Source: Henriciella algicola
GTDB taxonomy: Bacteria > Pseudomonadota > Alphaproteobacteria > Caulobacterales > Hyphomonadaceae
Reading direction: 5' to 3'
DNA length: 64,000 bases
NCBI RefSeq assembly: GCF_003576245.1
Contig: NZ_QWGA01000007.1
Location: 310,001 to 374,000, forward strand
Numbering within the stretch: the stretch's first letter is position 1; every line of letters starts with the position of its first letter. Below the pieces are notes generated by a model that saw nothing but the letters and a program-made list of their open reading frames with translations, was not told the origin of the DNA and searched no databases. A program made the position numbers and the translations under genes. Shown in pieces: positions 36,482 through 45,514 of the stretch.

Positions 36482-38017
36482 ATGCCTGATGACGTAAGGG
36501 TCAAGGATAGTATCGACAAAGGCACCGTCGCAGCGGCGAAGGCGCTTGAGTCCGAGAACTACTCTGCTGGCTTCAAGACAGACATCGAGACCGAGTATGC
36601 GCCGAAAGGCCTGAACGAGGACGTCATCCGCTTCATCTCCGAGAAGAAGGGTGAGCCGTCCTGGATGCTCGACTGGCGCCTGCAGGCCTATGAGCGCTGG
36701 CAGACGATGGAAGAGCCAGACTGGGCAAAGGTCGACTACGAGAAGATCGATTACCAGGGCATCTACTATTACGCGGCGCCGAAACAGGGCGCGAAGTATG
36801 AGTCCATCGACGACGTCCCGAAAGAAATCCTCGAAACCTACGAAAAGCTCGGCATCCCACTTCGCGAAGCCGAAGTCCTTCTGGGTGTCGAAGGTGCAGC
36901 GAATACGGCAGCTGAAGCTCGCACTGACGATCAGAAACCCCGCGTCGCGGTTGATGCGGTCTTCGATAGCGTCTCGGTGGCAACGACCTTCCGCAAAGAG
37001 CTTGAGAAGGCCGGCGTGATCTTCATGTCGATTTCAGAAGCGCTTCGCGAACATCCTGACTTGGTTCGGAAATATCTCGGCTCTGTGGTGCCACAGTCTG
37101 ACAATTTCTTTGCAACGCTGAACAGCGCTGTCTTCTCTGATGGTACGTTCGTTTACGTGCCTGAAGGCGTCCGCTGCCCGATGGAGCTCAGCACGTATTT
37201 TCGCATGAATGCGGAAAATACAGGCCAGTTCGAGCGCACCCTGATCGTGGCCGATAAGGGATCTTACGTCTCTTATCTCGAAGGCTGCACCGCGCCGATG
37301 CGCGATGAGAACCAGCTTCACGCCGCCGTTGTCGAGCTTGTTGCGCTCGAAGATGCCGAAATCAAATACTCGACCGTCCAGAACTGGTGGCCGGGTGATG
37401 AAAACGGCAAGGGCGGTATCTTCAATTTCGTGACAAAGCGCGGTGATTGCCGCGGCGCTCGTTCAAAAATCAGCTGGACGCAGGTCGAGACCGGTTCAGC
37501 CGTCACATGGAAGTACCCGTCCTGCATCCTGCGCGGAGATGAAAGCCAGGGCGAGTTCTACTCAATCGCGGTGACCAATGGCCGCCAGATGGCCGACACT
37601 GGCACGAAGATGATCCATCTCGGCAAGAATACCCGCTCGCGCATCATCTCGAAGGGTATCTCAGCTGGCCGGTCGGACAACACGTATCGCGGCCTCGTCT
37701 CGATCCACAAGAAGGCAGAGAAGGCGCGTAACTTCACGCAATGTGATTCGCTGCTGATCGGCGGCGACTGCGGCGCGCACACGGTGCCGTATGTCGAGAA
37801 TCGCCGTGCCGACGCGCAGCTGGAGCACGAAGCGACGACGACCAAGCTCTCTGAAGACCAGCTCTTCTATGCCCGCCAACGCGGCCTGGGCGAAGAAGAG
37901 GCTGTCGCTCTTCTCGTGAACGGGTTCGTGCGCGAAGTGATGCAGCACCTGCCTATGGAATTTGCCGTCGAAGCCCAGAGCCTGCTCAAGGTCAGCCTTG
38001 AAGGGTCTGTGGGCTAG
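36482..38017 (+). CDS. sufB: Fe-S cluster assembly scaffold SufB
   Basis: Core scaffold of the SufBCD complex. The 511-residue protein contains [72 protein letters not shown] and a C-terminal [21 protein letters not shown], all typical. The late Cys in [17 protein letters not shown] aligns with the conserved Cys involved in cluster formation. Adjacent to iscS without a gap. The next suf gene, sufC, comes 1.3 kb later after two unrelated genes. Confidence 0.97.
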   Translation: MPDDVRVKDSIDKGTVAAAKALESENYSAGFKTDIETEYAPKGLNEDVIRFISEKKGEPSWMLDWRLQAYERWQTMEEPDWAKVDYEKIDYQGIYYYAAPKQGAKYESIDDVPKEILETYEKLGIPLREAEVLLGVEGAANTAAEARTDDQKPRVAVDAVFDSVSVATTFRKELEKAGVIFMSISEALREHPDLVRKYLGSVVPQSDNFFATLNSAVFSDGTFVYVPEGVRCPMELSTYFRMNAENTGQFERTLIVADKGSYVSYLEGCTAPMRDENQLHAAVVELVALEDAEIKYSTVQNWWPGDENGKGGIFNFVTKRGDCRGARSKISWTQVETGSAVTWKYPSCILRGDESQGEFYSIAVTNGRQMADTGTKMIHLGKNTRSRIISKGISAGRSDNTYRGLVSIHKKAEKARNFTQCDSLLIGGDCGAHTVPYVENRRADAQLEHEATTTKLSEDQLFYARQRGLGEEEAVALLVNGFVREVMQHLPMEFAVEAQSLLKVSLEGSVG

Positions 38018-38026
38018 CGAGCATCT

Positions 38027-38434
38027 ATGGCGCTGACTGAAACGACGTTTGCAAACTGGCTCCAATCGTTTGGACAGGCTTTGTCAGCGCTCAACAGCAA
38101 GCGTATCGTCGAACTCTTCTCAGAGGACGTCAGCTTCCACTGGACGCCGTTTGACGCGCCGAGCGAAGGGCGCAAAGCGCTGCTGGCGGCGATGCAGGAA
38201 AGACTGAGCCGGCAAAAAGACCCGGTCCTCGATTTCGATATCATCGCAATCAGCGAAGACGCGGGCTGGGCCCACTGGACGGCCTCATTCACGCGCGATG
38301 GCACGGATGATCCGGTTCGTGTGGACGGCATCCTAAAGGCAACCTTTCGGGGCAGTGAATGCTGCGAATATCGACAGTGGCAGCATGTGCTGGAGCCGGG
38401 CCAGGGCGACCTCATGCGAGACTTCGACGCCTGA
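38027..38434 (+). CDS. NTF2-like (SnoaL/DUF4440-type) small protein
   Basis: A 135-residue protein with the NTF2-like cone pattern: FANWLQSFGQALSALNSKRIVELFSEDVSFHWTPF, then GRKALLAAMQERL and a run of beta strands ending ATFRGSECCEYRQWQHVLE. Members include hydrolases, isomerases and binding proteins, and the active-site residues cannot be assigned here. It starts nine bases after sufB, so it is in the same transcript. It is not a standard suf component. Confidence 0.65.
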   Translation: MALTETTFANWLQSFGQALSALNSKRIVELFSEDVSFHWTPFDAPSEGRKALLAAMQERLSRQKDPVLDFDIIAISEDAGWAHWTASFTRDGTDDPVRVDGILKATFRGSECCEYRQWQHVLEPGQGDLMRDFDA

Positions 38435-38532
38435 ACTTACTTTCGTCTATTGGTTGATACCCATTAACGGTCGGCACACGGATTGCTGTTATGGAACGGA
38501 GAGTATCTTCAGGCTGACTTGATTGGACCTTC

Positions 38533-39246
38533 ATGGCCCGCCTTTGTTTCATTTTGGGATGTCTCGCGCTTGCTTCCTGCGCGTCACCGGCCAAGCCGAC
38601 CCCATATTATATCCCCTACGATGGCTATGGCGCGTCTGCGTCCTTCTCCGGTTTTTCCCGCGGCGAAGTCATCGGCCGCGATGATGGGCGCTATGCCGCC
38701 AGCCTTTCCGTTGCCGACATTGGCCCCGGCCTCGACCGTTTCATGTCGCCTCAGGCTGACGGCCTTATCCTTCTTCCGAACCGTCTGGACCGCTCGAAGC
38801 TCGACTATTCAATCGAGAGCCTGAAAACCATCGATGAGTGGCTGAAAGACGTTCACACCGTAAACCGTCTGCAGGCTGCGGAAGGCAGGGCAGGGGAATC
38901 GCTCATCGCTGACGGTCGCGGCGACAATACTGTGACCTTTGCAGGTCTCTATCTCGGCGAAGTGATCCGCGCCAATTCGCATCTCGATTGGCGCTGGGAG
39001 CGTTTCGACCGCTTCATGGCCGCCAATCCGTATTTCACCGAGCACTATGGGTTTGACCCAGGCCTCGACAGTTTCGTGCTGGTTGGCCCTCAGGGCGTCG
39101 CCACACCGATCAATACCGCGCTGAAGCGGATCCTGAACGGCCAGGAAGAAAGCCTGCATTACATCGGCACGCTTCTGCTTGATCCGATCGACCTTGATGC
39201 TGCTGTTTCCGGCCATGATTTCTACGGTCTGACCGATATAAGCTGA
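38533..39246 (+). CDS. Predicted lipoprotein inserted in the suf operon
   Basis: A 237-residue protein not recognised. Residues 1-16 form a lipoprotein signal peptide with lipobox LASC, so the mature protein is lipid-anchored at Cys16. The remainder (GASASFSGFSRGEVIGRDDGRYAAS, FMAANPYFTEHYGFDPGLDSFVLVGPQG) shows no motif I know and no further membrane segment. Gaps of 98 bases before and 64 after may carry a promoter of its own. An envelope protein between sufB and sufC is unexpected and no functional link is visible. Confidence 0.6.
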   Translation: MARLCFILGCLALASCASPAKPTPYYIPYDGYGASASFSGFSRGEVIGRDDGRYAASLSVADIGPGLDRFMSPQADGLILLPNRLDRSKLDYSIESLKTIDEWLKDVHTVNRLQAAEGRAGESLIADGRGDNTVTFAGLYLGEVIRANSHLDWRWERFDRFMAANPYFTEHYGFDPGLDSFVLVGPQGVATPINTALKRILNGQEESLHYIGTLLLDPIDLDAAVSGHDFYGLTDIS

Positions 39247-39310
39247 CATTTGCTTGCGGGTGCGGCGAAACGGGCTTTGAAAACAGGGCCGACATCTCTA
39301 CATCGGCAGC

Positions 39311-40072
39311 ATGTTGAAGCTTGATAATCTGACCGCCGATGTTGGCGAAGGTGATGGCCGCAAGACCATCCTCAATGGCCTGTCGCTGGAAGTCCCTGCA
39401 GGCGAAGTCCATGCGATCATGGGGCCCAATGGCGCTGGCAAGTCGACGTTGTCCTACGTGCTGACTGGCCGCGAGGGCTATGAGGCCACAAGCGGCACCG
39501 CGACCCTCAATGGCGAGGACCTCCTTGAGATGGAGCCCGATGAGCGCGCAGCCGCCGGTATCTTCCTGTCATTCCAGTACCCCGTCGAAATTCCCGGCGT
39601 GCCTGTCATGACGTTCGTTCGCGCCGCGATCAACGCCCAGCGCAAGACGCGCGGCGAAGAAGAAATCTCAGCGCCCGACTTCATCAAGAAGGCACGCGAG
39701 ATCGGCCAGAAGCTGAACATCGACGCCGAGATGCTGAAACGCCCGGTCAATGTCGGCTTTTCCGGCGGCGAGAAAAAGCGGCTCGAAATCTTCCAGATGA
39801 TGATGATGGAGCCCCGCTTCGCCATTCTCGACGAGACAGACTCTGGTCTCGATATCGATGCGCTGAAGACAGTAGCAGATGGCGTGAATGCACTTCGCAG
39901 CGAAGATCGCGGCATGCTCGTCATTACGCACTATCAGCGTCTCCTCGACCATATTCAGCCAGACCGCGTGCACGTGCTCGCCAAGGGCCGGATCGTGAAA
40001 TCCGGCGGACCCGAGCTCGCCCTGCAGCTCGAAAAGGAAGGCTATGACGGGATCCTCGGGGAGGTCGCTTGA
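39311..40072 (+). CDS. sufC: SufC ABC ATPase of the Suf complex
   Basis: Cytosolic ATPase that drives SufBD remodelling. The 253 residues carry Walker A GPNGAGKST, the Q-loop region FLSFQYPVEIPGV, signature FSGGEKKR, Walker B FAILDETDSGLD and switch His in VITHYQR. The LSFQYPVEIPGVP segment is specific for SufC. It overlaps sufD by four bases, so C and D are coupled and B is separated. Confidence 0.97.
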   Translation: MLKLDNLTADVGEGDGRKTILNGLSLEVPAGEVHAIMGPNGAGKSTLSYVLTGREGYEATSGTATLNGEDLLEMEPDERAAAGIFLSFQYPVEIPGVPVMTFVRAAINAQRKTRGEEEISAPDFIKKAREIGQKLNIDAEMLKRPVNVGFSGGEKKRLEIFQMMMMEPRFAILDETDSGLDIDALKTVADGVNALRSEDRGMLVITHYQRLLDHIQPDRVHVLAKGRIVKSGGPELALQLEKEGYDGILGEVA

Positions 40073-41295
40073 CTACGACCGCCCTCAAGAACCCAAGCGA
40101 AGCCGAGCGCCAACTCGCAGAGCTGTTCTCGCGCCACACGCCTGAAGCTGCGCAGAAGGCAGCGTTTGAGGCCTTCGCACGGACCGGCCTGCCGCACCGG
40201 CGCATGGAGCAGTGGAAGTGGACTGATGTCCGCCAGGCTGTCTCTGAGCTGGCACCGGTAAAGGCTGAAGCCGACACGTCGATTGAACTTCCGTCCAATG
40301 CGGTGAAGTTGAGCTTCGACGGCTCAGGCTGGACCATTCCTGATGAGCTGCCTGCTGGGATCAATATTTTCCTGAAGTCAGGCGGCCACGACTTCGCGCA
40401 AGCGGATGCGTTGCCCGTCGGGGCGCTTGCAGCCTCGATGACCGGTTATTCCAGTAAAGACATGCTGATGATTGAGGTTTCGGCCAAAGTCGATCGCCCG
40501 CTGGTTCTGGCCTATCAAGGCGGCGGCGACGCAGCTTTCTCGCGGGTCGTCTTCGTCGTTCGTGAGAACTGCCATGTCGACATATTCGAACACTATAGCG
40601 GCGGGGCAGGGTTCTCATCCTTCCTGACCGAATTTGGTCTTGCCGAAGGCGCGAGCGTCAAACGGACGCTGCTGCAGGAAGCCAGCCAGCAAGAGGTGAC
40701 GGCGATCACCACCACGGCGCATCTAGATACCAAGGCCGTGTTCACCCAGAGCGCGCTATCCTTCGGCGGCAAACTTTGCCGAATCGAGACGCATTTGGAG
40801 CATAAGGGGGAGGGCGCCGAGGCCACGCTCAACGGCGCCTATCTTGCTGCTTCTGGCTACCACACCGATTTCACGACCCATGTCACGCACGGCGCTGAAT
40901 CCTGCGTGACGTCGCAGCTGACCAAAGGCGCAGTTGCAGACGGCGGCCGCGGCGTTTTCCAGGGCAAGTTTCTGGTGCCGCGCACGGTTGGCCAGTTCAC
41001 GGACGCAGAGATGCAGCACCAGGCGCTTCTCCTAGAAAACGGCGCCGAGATCTTTGCCAAGCCTGAGCTTGAAATCTATGCCGACGACGTCGAGTGCGAA
41101 CACGGCAACACATCCGGCCAGCTAGACGAAGATGCCCTTTTCTACATGCAGCAGCGCGGCATTCCAAAGCCGGAAGCGCGCGCACTGCTCACCGAAGCGT
41201 TTATCGCAGAAGCACTTGAAGAAGCGCATGACGACGTTCGCGCCCAGCTCGTAGATGCCACCCGCCGCTTTCTTCGGAACCAGCGGGGCGGCTGA
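40069..41295 (+). CDS. sufD: SufD, Fe-S assembly complex subunit
   Basis: SufB paralogue forming SufBC2D with sufB and sufC. The 408-residue protein has a divergent N-terminal half (HRRMEQWKWTDVRQAV) and the conserved C-terminal beta-helix (HLEHKGEGAEATLNGAYLA, FQGKFLVPRTVGQFTDAEMQHQALLLENGAEIFAKPELEIYADDVECEHGNTSGQLDEDALFYMQQRG). The His in VECEHG is the residue implicated in cluster assembly. It starts with TTG 40069 (TTGA overlap with sufC). The ATG of sufS overlaps the sufD stop by one base. Confidence 0.95.
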   Translation: MTTTALKNPSEAERQLAELFSRHTPEAAQKAAFEAFARTGLPHRRMEQWKWTDVRQAVSELAPVKAEADTSIELPSNAVKLSFDGSGWTIPDELPAGINIFLKSGGHDFAQADALPVGALAASMTGYSSKDMLMIEVSAKVDRPLVLAYQGGGDAAFSRVVFVVRENCHVDIFEHYSGGAGFSSFLTEFGLAEGASVKRTLLQEASQQEVTAITTTAHLDTKAVFTQSALSFGGKLCRIETHLEHKGEGAEATLNGAYLAASGYHTDFTTHVTHGAESCVTSQLTKGAVADGGRGVFQGKFLVPRTVGQFTDAEMQHQALLLENGAEIFAKPELEIYADDVECEHGNTSGQLDEDALFYMQQRGIPKPEARALLTEAFIAEALEEAHDDVRAQLVDATRRFLRNQRGG

Positions 41296-42518
41296 TGGCA
41301 CGTGCTCTCGACCTCAATGCCGTTCGTGCGGAATTTCCGATTCTGAGCCGCGAAGTGAATGGACGCCCGCTCGTCTATCTCGACAATGCGGCGAGCGCGC
41401 AGACCCCAGACGCCGTTCTGGACAGCATGTCGAACCAGGCACGGACTGCCTATGCCAATGTGCACCGCGGCCTCCATACGCTGGCGAATGAAACAACAGA
41501 GGCTTATGAGGGCGCCCGCGAGAAAGTACGCCGCTTCCTGAACGCCCCGAGCGAAGAGAACATCATCTTCACCAAGGGCGGCACCGAGGCGATGAACCTC
41601 GTCGCCAACGGCATCACAGACATGATCGAGCCGGGCGATGAAATCGTCCTGTCAGTAATGGAGCATCACTCCAACATCGTCCCTTGGCATTTTCTGAGAG
41701 AGCGCCATGGCGCCGTCCTGAAATGGGTGCCTGTATCAAAGGATGGCTCGCTCGACATGCAGGCGCTGGAGGCAGCCGTCGGGCCAAAGACGAAGCTCGT
41801 TTCGCTAACACATATGTCCAACGTGCTCGGCACGAAGGTTGATGCGAAGCGCGCGACAGAGATCGCGCACGCTGCCGGCGCTTATATCCTGATTGATGGC
41901 TGCCAGGCCGGCGTTCACCTGAACCTCGACGTTCAGGACATTGGTTGCGACTTCTATGTGCTGACAGGTCACAAGATCTACGGCCCGAGCGGCATCGGCG
42001 CGCTCTATGGCACGGCAGAGGCACTCGATGCGCTGCGCCCGTACCAAGGCGGCGGCGAGATGATTGAAATCGTCGAGCAGGACCGGGTCACTTACAACGT
42101 CGCCCCTCACAAGTTTGAGGCGGGCACGCCGCCAATCCTGCAGGCAATCGGCTTTGGCGCCGCCATCGACTGGTTGTCAGCCTTCGATATGGAAGCTGTG
42201 CGGGCGCATGAAACTGCACTTCTGCAGAAGGCAACAGCCGAGCTTTCTGCGATCAATGGCATCCGCATTCACGGCACATCTGAAGGCAAGGGCCCTGTGC
42301 TGTCGTTCAGTGTTGAGGGCGTGCACCCGCATGACATTGCGCAGCTCCTTGATCGCTACGGTGTCGCCATACGTGCAGGTCACCATTGCGCTCAGCCTTT
42401 GATGAACCACCTAGGTGTTAGTGCAACCGCACGGGCGAGCTTTGCGCTCTATAACACAGAGCAAGAAGTCGATGAGTTCATCGAAGCGCTAAACAAAGCG
42501 CGCGGAATGCTGTTATAA
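41295..42518 (+). CDS. sufS: SufS group II cysteine desulfurase
   Basis: Second desulfurase of the operon. The 407 residues include YLDNAASAQTP, HRGLHTLANETTEAYEGAR, the SufS-typical TKGGTEAMNLVA, VSLTHMSNVLGT, the PLP Lys in TGHKIYGPSGIG and the sulfur-carrying Cys in IRAGHHCAQPLM. SufS enzymes pass persulfide to a SufE/SufU acceptor, and neither gene is in this window. Together with iscS the operon holds two desulfurases of different groups, which is common in alphaproteobacteria. Confidence 0.96.
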   Translation: MARALDLNAVRAEFPILSREVNGRPLVYLDNAASAQTPDAVLDSMSNQARTAYANVHRGLHTLANETTEAYEGAREKVRRFLNAPSEENIIFTKGGTEAMNLVANGITDMIEPGDEIVLSVMEHHSNIVPWHFLRERHGAVLKWVPVSKDGSLDMQALEAAVGPKTKLVSLTHMSNVLGTKVDAKRATEIAHAAGAYILIDGCQAGVHLNLDVQDIGCDFYVLTGHKIYGPSGIGALYGTAEALDALRPYQGGGEMIEIVEQDRVTYNVAPHKFEAGTPPILQAIGFGAAIDWLSAFDMEAVRAHETALLQKATAELSAINGIRIHGTSEGKGPVLSFSVEGVHPHDIAQLLDRYGVAIRAGHHCAQPLMNHLGVSATARASFALYNTEQEVDEFIEALNKARGMLL

Positions 42519-42527
42519 GGTCCTGCA

Positions 42528-42911
42528 ATGCCAGATGATATGAGCCTCTCAGAAACGCCGGAAACGAGCGAAGACACCAGCGGATCGAAGATTCCGCAGG
42601 AAGAACTCGATCGGCTGACCGATGAGCTGATCATGGCGTTCAAATCGGTGTTCGATCCGGAAATCCCCGTCGACATCTACGAACTGGGTCTGATCTACAA
42701 GGTCGACATCGACGACGATCGCAAGGTCGATATCGACATGACGCTGACGGCGCCTGGTTGCCCGGTTGCAGGCGATATGCCTGGTTGGGTCGAGAATGCG
42801 GCCCGCACCGTGGAAGGTGTCAACGATGTCGAAGTCCGTCTGACCTTCGATCCACCATGGGATCCGTCGCGTATGTCCGACGAAGCGCGTCTCGCGCTGA
42901 ACATGCTCTAG
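42528..42911 (+). CDS. sufT: SufT (DUF59/MIP18) Fe-S maturation factor
   Basis: A 127-residue MIP18-family protein. The core AFKSVFDPEIPVDIYELGLIYKVDI and TAPGCPVAGDMPGWVENA with its single conserved Cys, then VEVRLTFDPPWDPSRMSDEARLALNML, are diagnostic. The N-terminal about 30 residues are polar and disordered in appearance. The family aids Fe-S delivery to target enzymes such as lipoyl synthase and aconitase. Ten bases after sufS and 35 before sufA. Confidence 0.94.
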   Translation: MPDDMSLSETPETSEDTSGSKIPQEELDRLTDELIMAFKSVFDPEIPVDIYELGLIYKVDIDDDRKVDIDMTLTAPGCPVAGDMPGWVENAARTVEGVNDVEVRLTFDPPWDPSRMSDEARLALNML

Positions 42912-42946
42912 TTGAAACACGCCTCAAGCGATCACACCTGTTAGAT

Positions 42947-43306
42947 ATGGCCAGAAGACCACGTCCCCAACTCATCAAGCTCACCGATGAAGCGGCTCGC
43001 CGCGTCGAGGAGATCATGAGCGAAAAAGGTGCCGGCTATCTCAGGGTCGGCGTCAAGAATGGCGGCTGTGCCGGCATGGAATACGTCATGGACTACGTCG
43101 ATGCGCCCGCCGAACTTGATGAGGTCGTCGAAGACAATGGTGTGAAGATCGTTGTCGATTCGAAGGCCGTGCTCTTTCTTCTCGGCTCGATCGTCGACTA
43201 TGAAACGACGCTGCTCCACGAGAAATTCGTGTTTCGGAACCCGAACCAGACGGATGCGTGTGGCTGCGGCGAAAGCGTGACAATCAATCCGGCCGCTGCC
43301 GAATAG
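42947..43306 (+). CDS. sufA: SufA/IscA-type Fe-S carrier
   Basis: A 119-residue A-type carrier. LTDEAARRVEEIMSEKGAGYLRVGVKNGGCAGMEYVMDYVD at the start supplies the first conserved Cys, and DACGCGESVTI near the end the CxC pair that binds Fe-S. ATG 42947 is the natural start; a longer frame to 42758 overlaps sufT and is spurious. Last gene of the suf operon; a long inverted repeat follows (43346-43393). Confidence 0.95.
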   Translation: MARRPRPQLIKLTDEAARRVEEIMSEKGAGYLRVGVKNGGCAGMEYVMDYVDAPAELDEVVEDNGVKIVVDSKAVLFLLGSIVDYETTLLHEKFVFRNPNQTDACGCGESVTINPAAAE

Positions 43307-43345
43307 AACTCGCTTCGAACGCAACCAGTTGCTTCGAATATAATT

Positions 43346-43393
43346 GCTGGCGGCAGAACCTTCACAAGAGGATCTGGTTTTGAAGCCGCCAGC
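43346..43393. terminator. Long imperfect inverted repeat between convergent operons
   Basis: GCTGGCGGCAGAACC (43346-43360) pairs with GGTTTTGAAGCCGCCAGC (43376-43393): eight perfect GC-rich pairs, a three-base bulge and seven more pairs around a 15-base loop. It lies between the ends of sufA (+) and a minus-strand gene, so a bidirectional terminator is likely. The tail GCTGAATTTATTCAATT is AT-rich but has no clean T run. Function is inferred from position. Confidence 0.45.
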
Positions 43394-43428
43394 GCTGAAT
43401 TTATTCAATTGCGATTGGTCCTGCAGAC

Positions 43429-43923
43429 CTACTCAGCCGCAGGCGGCGAGCACGTTGCGGCGAAAGCACGAAAAACGTCATCGACTTCGGGCAGTACGAG
43501 CGCAACTTCGCCCTCTCGCTGAATATTCATCGTGACATCCTCGCCGAGAATGGTCGCGTTATAGATTTTTCCCGCATCACCGTGTGACTTCGAGTGTACC
43601 AGATCGACAGCCGGAATCATGGTCCAGAGCGATTTGCCGTCATCAACTCCGTCCCGGATTACATTGACATCGACAGTGCGGCGGAACGGTGCGTTCGCTT
43701 TCATCTTGCGAGACAGGTCGCCCCCTTCGAAGGAGATCATGGCCGTCAGCTGTCCATCCGCGTTGCATGAGAGGAGCGTCGCCACGCCGTCATTTTCTTG
43801 CGCAAAGATGGATCGTGGAGCCTCAGCACTGTGCTGACCGTAGGGCTGCCAGTTTGCAGCGAATGCCGCTGGGATGGTTGCTGAGCAGATAATTGCGAGT
43901 GTTGCTACCTTATTCTTATTCAT
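43429..43923 (-). CDS. Secreted protein of unknown function, paralogue A
   Basis: A 164-residue protein starting MNKNKVATLAIICSATIPAAFA, a signal peptide, with AGGAAC upstream of ATG 43923; an in-frame codon at 43974 adds an unlikely 17 residues. The mature part has beta-rich sequence (ATLLSCNADGQLTAMISFEG, TVDVNVIRDGVDDGKSLW), a helical region (GKIYNATILGEDVTMNI) and LPEVDDVFRAFAATC at the end. Two Cys, 104 residues apart, may form a disulfide. I do not recognise the family. Its downstream-layout and Cys spacing match the next gene (44088-44681), suggesting paralogy. Confidence 0.65.
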   Translation of the reverse strand: MNKNKVATLAIICSATIPAAFAANWQPYGQHSAEAPRSIFAQENDGVATLLSCNADGQLTAMISFEGGDLSRKMKANAPFRRTVDVNVIRDGVDDGKSLWTMIPAVDLVHSKSHGDAGKIYNATILGEDVTMNIQREGEVALVLPEVDDVFRAFAATCSPPAAE

Positions 43924-44087
43924 GATGATGTTCCTAAATGGCTTGCCCTGCCTGAACACCACATCGTTTATCATGAATGTATTATCGAATAAAGATATAT
44001 TCGGTGGCTTTGAACCCGATCCTAGAGGAAACGGCCAATCCCCTGTCTGCTCAGGGTGTCAAATTGAGCCTTTCGACCGGCCCAATG

Positions 44088-44681
44088 CTATTTGCCAGAT
44101 TCGGATTTCCTGACAGTCTCCGCCAGTTCAGCGGCCTTTTGACAGACATCTATAAAACGGCCCACTTCTTCATCCAGCGGCGGCAGATCCAGCGTTTCAT
44201 CGAAGTAGTTGGTCGCCTTGATCCGTATAGGCAGATCCTGCAACAGCGCGCCCATCGCAACGGCGGCTTGAGATGCTTTCTGGTTCGCCAGAACTCTGTC
44301 GCGGCGCCGCACATTGTAGAAGGCGAGGTCGAAGGCGTAATCGCCAACCCAGAGATAGACCGGAATGGAACGCAGGCGGCTGGCGCGCTTTCCATGGAGC
44401 AGCTCAATGAAGTCGACGCCCTCGAAGCTGTAGAGGACGTTCAAACCGTATTCGTCGCTGCACGAGAACATCACGCCCGGCCTTTCCGTGGCGGTCGTGT
44501 GGAGCGTGTACATGGTGTAGTTGATGTCATCGCGGCCTGAACCGCGAAAGGTGACGGACCGCTCCCACCCATTCATTTCCCACCCACCTTCAGATGGGGG
44601 ATCAGCCGGGGGTTGCTGAGCAGTCGCGCCCATACAGACACCGACAAGCGCGGCAATAGAAACCAGAAAACGATGATACAT
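44088..44681 (-). CDS. Secreted protein of unknown function, paralogue B
   Basis: A 197-residue protein with a signal peptide MYHRFLVSIAALVGVCMGATA. The mature part shows PGVMFSCSDEYGLNVLYSFEG, VPVYLWVGDYAFDL-like strands (actual reading IPVYLWVGDYAFDLAFYN), a charged helix and LDLPPLDEEVGRFIDVCQ at the end. The Cys pair is 105 residues apart, versus 104 in the neighbour at 43429, and similar FSC/FEG, LP..D and F..xC landmarks recur in order, so the two are probably homologous. Function is unknown; exported, probably periplasmic. A 164-base gap separates the two genes. Confidence 0.65.
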   Translation of the reverse strand: MYHRFLVSIAALVGVCMGATAQQPPADPPSEGGWEMNGWERSVTFRGSGRDDINYTMYTLHTTATERPGVMFSCSDEYGLNVLYSFEGVDFIELLHGKRASRLRSIPVYLWVGDYAFDLAFYNVRRRDRVLANQKASQAAVAMGALLQDLPIRIKATNYFDETLDLPPLDEEVGRFIDVCQKAAELAETVRKSESGK

Positions 44682-44736
44682 CAGACAGCCCTCACTCTAC
44701 CTTGAAATGAGAAAAGGTCAGAGTTTGAGCGCGTGG

Positions 44737-45495
44737 TCAACCTGCACGAACCGGCTCGGGCAAGAGCTCGCTTTTGCCCTCTCGTCCCGCTTCTCTCGCA
44801 AGCGCCGAACATCCGTCTTCCACTCGGCTCTCAAGCAGGGCGAGAAACTCGGACTTTGAAAGGCCGGGCTGGATCGGCTGGAGGAATTCGATCACTGCCT
44901 TACCCGGCTTCTTCATAACTTCCTGTTGCTGCCAGAACAGGCCAAGATTGGTTGCAACTGGCACAACTGGCACGTCCATCGCTTGCTGCATATGCCAGAC
45001 GCCGGGTTTGTAGGGAAAATGGAAGCCGGGAGGTGCGAGATGGCCCTCTGGATAGATCAACACGCGTCGGCCCTCATTTTTTGCCTGTTGAACACCCTCG
45101 GCGAGCGACTCGGCGCGCCGGTGACTGCCACCGCACGTGTCGATGACGATGGCACCAAGCTTGTTCAGGATGCGGCCAACCAGTGGAAACTTCTCCAGAT
45201 GGTCGCCGGTGACGAAAACAAGGTTGTTCACTTCCGGATAGATCAGGAAACCATCGCCCCAGCTCTGGTGTTTGGCCGCTAGAATGAACGGCCCTTTGGG
45301 CAGGTTCTGCTTGCCGCGAACGTTGGTGCGGATGCCCGCGATCCATCGAAGGGCGAACCGCGTCGACATTGTGTACAGGCGTACAAGGCCACGGACGGCT
45401 GCCTGGCCGGGGAGCAACATGGCGGGCAGGGCGAGCATCACGCAGATGAAGGACAGGACGTCATAAACGCCCGTGAAGAGATAGCCTCTGATCAT
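44737..45495 (-). CDS. plsC: 1-acyl-glycerol-3-phosphate acyltransferase
   Basis: Membrane-bound acyltransferase completing phosphatidic acid synthesis, 252 residues. A hydrophobic segment (VYDVLSFICVMLALPAMLL, about 8-26) anchors the protein. The catalytic HX4D motif is KHQSWGDGF, and further blocks are KLGAIVIDTC, IYPEGHLAPPG and MDVPVVPVATNLGLFW. ATG 45495 follows AAAGGATC; a longer frame to 45564 overlaps the regulator. It lies 19 bases after the TetR gene, so both are one operon under the possible TetR operator at 46126-46145. Confidence 0.92.
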   Translation of the reverse strand: MIRGYLFTGVYDVLSFICVMLALPAMLLPGQAAVRGLVRLYTMSTRFALRWIAGIRTNVRGKQNLPKGPFILAAKHQSWGDGFLIYPEVNNLVFVTGDHLEKFPLVGRILNKLGAIVIDTCGGSHRRAESLAEGVQQAKNEGRRVLIYPEGHLAPPGFHFPYKPGVWHMQQAMDVPVVPVATNLGLFWQQQEVMKKPGKAVIEFLQPIQPGLSKSEFLALLESRVEDGCSALAREAGREGKSELLPEPVRAG

Positions 45496-45514
45496 GGGAC
45501 GATCCTTTCGACGA

